Source: UBA11891 sp003533785
GTDB lineage: Bacteria; Bacteroidota; Bacteroidia; Flavobacteriales; Flavobacteriaceae
Direction of reading: 5' to 3'
Assembly: GCA_949511625.1 (NCBI GenBank)
Contig: CATFEX010000022.1
Span: 68,533-132,532 of the forward strand
DNA length: 64,000 nt
The notes under the pieces were generated by a model. It was not told the origin of the DNA and made no database searches. It saw only the letters and a list, made by a program, of their open reading frames with translations. The position numbers were made by a program, and so were the translations under genes. Shown here piece after piece: positions 60,860 to 64,000 of this stretch (positions are counted from its first letter, which is position 1; each line of letters opens with the position of its first letter).

Positions 60860-60867
60860 CAAAAATA
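60860..60867 (-). promoter_or_regulatory. -7 box TATTTTTG upstream of glyA
   Basis: A perfect box on the minus strand, 12 bases before the glyA ATG at 60847. It predicts a leader of about eight bases, almost all A. Confidence 0.5.
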
Positions 60868-61036
60868 AGCATTTCACTTCTAGTTTTTATTTCACTTTAC
60901 AGCCTTTTATGGGATTTTATCAATAGACCGTTAACAACCCATTTTTTAATCTTTCCATTTCTAGTGTCATTTTATTTTCGGTACGATGGTAGATCTCATT
61001 TAAAATTCAATATTATCTATTCCAATATGCCATGAA

Positions 61037-61058
61037 CGGAAGGGATAGAGCCATTCCG
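61037..61058. repeat. Imperfect inverted repeat upstream of clpB
   Basis: CGGAAGGG (61037-61044) and CCATTCCG (61051-61058) pair at seven of eight positions around a six-base loop. It lies about 80 bases before the clpB start in the 289-base divergent gap 60848-61136. It is not a CIRCE element. The rest of the gap holds no supported gene. Confidence 0.35.
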
Positions 61059-61087
61059 ACATGCATTATGTAGAAATTAACGTCAAT

Positions 61088-61117
61088 TTGTCATTTTCTG
61101 GTTGTGGAATACGTTTT
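61088..61117 (+). promoter_or_regulatory. Promoter candidate TTG-N19-TACGTTTT upstream of clpB
   Basis: TTG at 61088-61090 (within TTTG) and TACGTTTT at 61110-61117 are 19 bases apart, the expected -33/-7 distance. The box has one extra T before its G. Predicted leader to the ATG at 61137 is about 15 bases. Confidence 0.5.
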
Positions 61118-61136
61118 GATGGGTATGAGAAAAAAG

Positions 61137-63728
61137 ATGAACGCAAATCAGTTTACACTTAAAGCCCAAGAAGTTATCCAAGCAGCGCAACAAAAAGCAA
61201 TGGACTTTGGACATCAACAAGTTGAAAACAGTCATTTATTACACGCTTTATTGGAAATAGACACCAGCGTTATTCCTTATATTTCAAAACAACTCCAATG
61301 GAATACTACCCTTATTCTACAACTACTTCGTGCAGCCTTGGATCGTCTGCCCAAGGTAGATAATACTGATTTGGCTTTCTCCCAAAAAGCATCGGCTACA
61401 TTATTAAAAGCCAACAGTCTGGCCAAGAAAAATAAAGACGACTTCGTCGCTACCGACCATCTTCTCATGGCTATCCAGCAATCCAATGATACGGCTGGTC
61501 AGATTCTTAAGGATCAGGGGGTCCAAAAAACCGATTTGGAAAAAGCCGTAGCCCGGTTGCGCCAAGGTGATAAAACAACAACTTCATCTTCTGATACTAG
61601 CTATCATGCATTGGAAAAATATGCCCGCAATCTAAATCATCAAGCACAAGTAGGACAATTGGATCCAGTTATTGGTAGAGATGAACAAATACGTCGTTTA
61701 TTACAAATTCTTTCACGCCGCACTAAAAACAACCCCATATTGGTGGGTGAACCAGGCACTGGAAAGACAGCCATAGCAGAGGGCCTAGCCCATCGAATCA
61801 TTGGAGGCGATGTCCCCGAAAACCTGAAAGAAAAGACGCTGTATGCACTGGATATGGGTGCGTTAATCGCAGGAGCAAAGTACAAAGGAGAATTTGAGGA
61901 ACGGCTAAAAAGCGTCATCAAAGAAGTCACACAAAGCGATGGACAAATCCTTCTTTTCATCGATGAGATTCACACTTTGGTGGGTGCAGGAGGAGGAGAA
62001 GGAGCAATGGATGCTGCCAATATTCTCAAACCGGCCTTGGCAAGAGGTGAGCTCCGGGCCATTGGGGCTACAACCTTGGATGAATACCAGAAGTATTTCG
62101 AAAAAGACAAAGCCTTGGAGCGCCGATTTCAAATAGTTGTTGTTGAAGAACCCTCTGTGGACGATGCAATTTCAATCCTCCGTGGATTGAAAGAAACCTA
62201 TGAAGCCCATCATAAAGTTCGTATCAGAGACGAGGCTATTGTGGGTGCCGTGCAATTATCAGATCGGTATATCTCCAATCGCTTTTTACCAGACAAAGCG
62301 ATAGATTTAATGGATGAAGCGGCAGCCAAATTACGGATGGAAATCGATTCCAAACCAGAGGAACTGGATCAGTTTGATCGCAGAATCCGTCAATTGGAAA
62401 TTGAACTCGTTGCCATTCAACGAGAGAAAGAAAAGTCTAAGATCAATGAGATAAATAGAATGTTGGCCAACCTAAAAGAGGAACGAAAGGCAATTTTTAC
62501 TCAATGGATTCAAGAAAAAGAAGTAGTAGATAACATTCAAAAAAATAAAGCAGAAATCGATCAACTTCGCTTGGAAGCCGAACGAGCAGAACGAGAAGGT
62601 GATTACGGAAAGGTAGCAGAAATTCGATATGGAAAACTACAAACCTTGAATGCCTCCCTTGAAAAACTTCAAAAAGAACTTCTAGAGCAACAATCCACAG
62701 ATCCTTTAATCAAAGAAGAAGTTATTTTTGACGATATAGCGGAGGTGGTTGCCAAATGGACAGCGATACCGGTACAAAAAATGTTGCAAAAAGAGCGCAA
62801 TAAATTAATGCAACTTGAAAGCTACTTGCACCAAAGAATGGTGGGCCAAGAGCCAGCAGTTATAGCAGTGAGTGATGCCATTCGCCGAAGCAGAAGTGGC
62901 CTACAAGACGTAAGAAAACCGATGGGTAGCTTTTTATTTTTAGGCACCACGGGAGTGGGTAAAACAGAATTGGCAAAAGCATTGGCTGAGGTATTATTTG
63001 ATAATGAAAATAATCTCACACGTATCGATATGAGTGAATACCAAGAACGTCATTCCGTGAGTCGTTTGATTGGTGCTCCTCCTGGATATGTAGGGTATGA
63101 CGAGGGAGGGCAATTGACCGAAGCGGTTCGACGCAAACCCTATTCTGTCATTCTTTTAGATGAAATCGAAAAAGCCCATCCCGATACATTTAATATACTA
63201 TTACAAGTCCTAGATGAGGGACATTTGACTGATAATAAAGGACGCGTTGCCAATTTTAAAAATACACTCATCATAATGACTTCAAACATGGGAAGTCTCG
63301 AAATTAAAGAGGCGTTTGAGTCCGAAGAAAAGTTTGATATTGCCGAGAGGAATGCTAAACAAAAAGTTTTAATGCTTCTCAAGCGAAATATTCGCCCTGA
63401 GTTCTTAAACCGTATTGATGATATCCTCGTTTTCTCCCCCCTAACCCTCAAAGAAATTCAACAAATTGTCTCATTACAATTTCAATCTATTGCAGCCCAA
63501 TTGAGCCAACAGGGCATTACATTAACTGCTACGAAAGAGGCACTGAACCTAATTGCAAGAGAAGGATTTAATCCCGAATATGGAGGGCGTCCTATCAAAC
63601 GAGTATTGCAAAAAAAAGTAGTTAACTCACTCAGTAAAGCTTTATTGAATGAAACCATCCAAAGCAAACAAGATGTGGTGGTGGACGCTTTTGAAGGAAA
63701 AATAGTTATTCGAAATACCCCACACTAA
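61137..63728 (+). CDS. clpB: ATP-dependent disaggregase ClpB
   Basis: About 863 residues. Order: N-terminal Clp-N repeat domain (1 to about 150), AAA1 with Walker A GEPGTGKT and Walker B LLFIDEIHTLVGAG, a coiled-coil M domain (about 405-525), AAA2 with GTTGVGKT and ILLDEIEKAH, and the C-terminal D2-small domain. The M domain separates it from ClpA and ClpC. It works with DnaK to resolubilise aggregates. The ATG at 61137 (MNANQFTLKAQE) matches the family opening; two in-frame ATGs upstream are less likely. Confidence 0.96.
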   Translation: MNANQFTLKAQEVIQAAQQKAMDFGHQQVENSHLLHALLEIDTSVIPYISKQLQWNTTLILQLLRAALDRLPKVDNTDLAFSQKASATLLKANSLAKKNKDDFVATDHLLMAIQQSNDTAGQILKDQGVQKTDLEKAVARLRQGDKTTTSSSDTSYHALEKYARNLNHQAQVGQLDPVIGRDEQIRRLLQILSRRTKNNPILVGEPGTGKTAIAEGLAHRIIGGDVPENLKEKTLYALDMGALIAGAKYKGEFEERLKSVIKEVTQSDGQILLFIDEIHTLVGAGGGEGAMDAANILKPALARGELRAIGATTLDEYQKYFEKDKALERRFQIVVVEEPSVDDAISILRGLKETYEAHHKVRIRDEAIVGAVQLSDRYISNRFLPDKAIDLMDEAAAKLRMEIDSKPEELDQFDRRIRQLEIELVAIQREKEKSKINEINRMLANLKEERKAIFTQWIQEKEVVDNIQKNKAEIDQLRLEAERAEREGDYGKVAEIRYGKLQTLNASLEKLQKELLEQQSTDPLIKEEVIFDDIAEVVAKWTAIPVQKMLQKERNKLMQLESYLHQRMVGQEPAVIAVSDAIRRSRSGLQDVRKPMGSFLFLGTTGVGKTELAKALAEVLFDNENNLTRIDMSEYQERHSVSRLIGAPPGYVGYDEGGQLTEAVRRKPYSVILLDEIEKAHPDTFNILLQVLDEGHLTDNKGRVANFKNTLIIMTSNMGSLEIKEAFESEEKFDIAERNAKQKVLMLLKRNIRPEFLNRIDDILVFSPLTLKEIQQIVSLQFQSIAAQLSQQGITLTATKEALNLIAREGFNPEYGGRPIKRVLQKKVVNSLSKALLNETIQSKQDVVVDAFEGKIVIRNTPH

Positions 63729-63766
63729 GAAATTGGTTGATGCGGGTATGGCCCGAGATTAAGTTG

Positions 63767-63774
63767 TAATTTTG
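63767..63774 (+). promoter_or_regulatory. -7 box TAATTTTG five bases before the smpB ATG
   Basis: A perfect TAnnTTTG box ends at 63774 and the ATG is at 63780. Transcription is predicted to start one or two bases before the ATG. Confidence 0.55.
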
Positions 63775-63779
63775 CACTT

Positions 63780-64000
63780 ATGCAGAAAAAGGTCAACATC
63801 CAAAATAAACGGGCCCGTTTTGAATTCGAAATCATCGATCAATATACGGCAGGAATTGTATTGACTGGAACAGAAATCAAATCCATACGTAATAGCCAAG
63901 CCTCAATCAGTGAATGTTTTTGTGAATTTAATGAACGTGGTGAGCTATTTGTTGTCAATATGTATGTTGAGATTTATGCCTTTGGGAGTCGCTTTAATCA
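63780..64000 (+). CDS. smpB: SsrA-binding protein SmpB, N-terminal part
   Basis: The first 73 codons lie in the window and the gene runs off its end. INKRARFEFEI-like opening (residues 7-18), then YTAGIVLTGTEIKSIRNSQ and the ISECFCEF strand are characteristic of SmpB, which delivers tmRNA to stalled ribosomes. The ATG follows a promoter box closely. Ends mid-protein after GSRFN. Confidence 0.93.
   Translation, partial: MQKKVNIQNKRARFEFEIIDQYTAGIVLTGTEIKSIRNSQASISECFCEFNERGELFVVNMYVEIYAFGSRFN

Noticed and set aside
61640..61960. Open frame of 106 codons on the minus strand
   Set aside because: Antisense shadow of the ClpB first AAA domain, where codon constraints keep the opposite frame open.
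63140..63451. Open frame of 103 codons on the minus strand
   Set aside because: Antisense shadow of the ClpB second AAA domain.

Overview
The window is AT-rich, densely packed chromosomal DNA of a member of the Bacteroidota, most likely a marine-type flavobacterium (Flavobacteriaceae). Support comes from promoters of the TAnnTTTG type instead of the E. coli -10, many GTG/TTG starts with little Shine-Dalgarno signal, a TonB-dependent receptor with a carboxypeptidase-regulatory-like N-terminus, fused alpha/beta E1 dehydrogenases, an M61 lipoprotein peptidase, a MutS2 without Smr domain, and a family-typical order of conserved hypotheticals. I saw no rRNA, tRNA, CRISPR array, insertion sequence or prophage. 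The one RNA gene is an SRP RNA on the minus strand at about 57957-58057.

Layout. 1-4875: histidine operon hisC(partial)-hisB-hisH-hisA-DinB-like-hisF-hisIE, with overlapping or abutting genes throughout. 4894-7929: DUF2461, M61 lipoprotein peptidase, and a conserved small protein on the minus strand. 8233-11276: a putative copper/heavy-metal envelope cluster (HYC_CC_PP protein, TonB receptor, secreted HMA protein), preceded by a dyad-rich regulatory region. 11365-13937: DUF2911, membrane-anchored amidohydrolase, GNAT, YbjQ and a 32-residue membrane peptide. 13945-19625: fused E1, SUI1/eIF1-like factor, uracil-DNA glycosylase, MutS2 and a DCC-family protein. 19799-24484: lipoprotein, GltP-type symporter, chorismate synthase, TlpA-like lipoprotein and rhomboid. 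24543-29220: LpxL-like acyltransferase, GlmM, AcpH and GGT. 29282-38028: UvrA, LOG, an M1-like pseudo-peptidase fused to a predicted beta-barrel, and a second fused E1. 38025-41398: HolA divergent from an HsdR_N-domain protein, then a GT2 and an OmpA lipoprotein ending in a clear terminator. 41447-48081: YciO/Sua5, UvrD-type helicase, M20 amidohydrolase and RecG. 48167-55007: PheT, two small conserved proteins, a sodium/solute symporter and an ABC-F ATPase. 55113-64000: thioredoxin-fold lipoprotein without CXXC, transaldolase, SDR, SRP RNA, glutaminyl cyclase, thioesterase, GlyA, ClpB and SmpB (partial).

The content is housekeeping: histidine, aromatic, cell-wall and lipid precursors, DNA repair and replication (Ung, MutS2, UvrA, UvrD, RecG, HolA), translation (PheT, SUI1, SmpB, TsaC-like, ABC-F), protein quality control (ClpB, rhomboid) and envelope lipoproteins. 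There is no obvious accessory island or defence system.

The strongest non-gene signal is positional. At eight or more genes on both strands a TAnnTTTG-like box lies exactly four bases before the start codon. With this phylum's known promoter geometry that predicts leaderless mRNAs. The SRP RNA, whose 5' end can be read independently from its terminal stem, gives an in-window ruler for box-to-start distance. Other points worth a second look are a 29-base near-perfect palindrome inside the M20 gene, two enzyme-fold proteins that have lost their catalytic motif (M1-like and TlpA-like), lineage-type losses of zinc ligands in HisB and UvrA, and a DinB-like gene inside the his operon.
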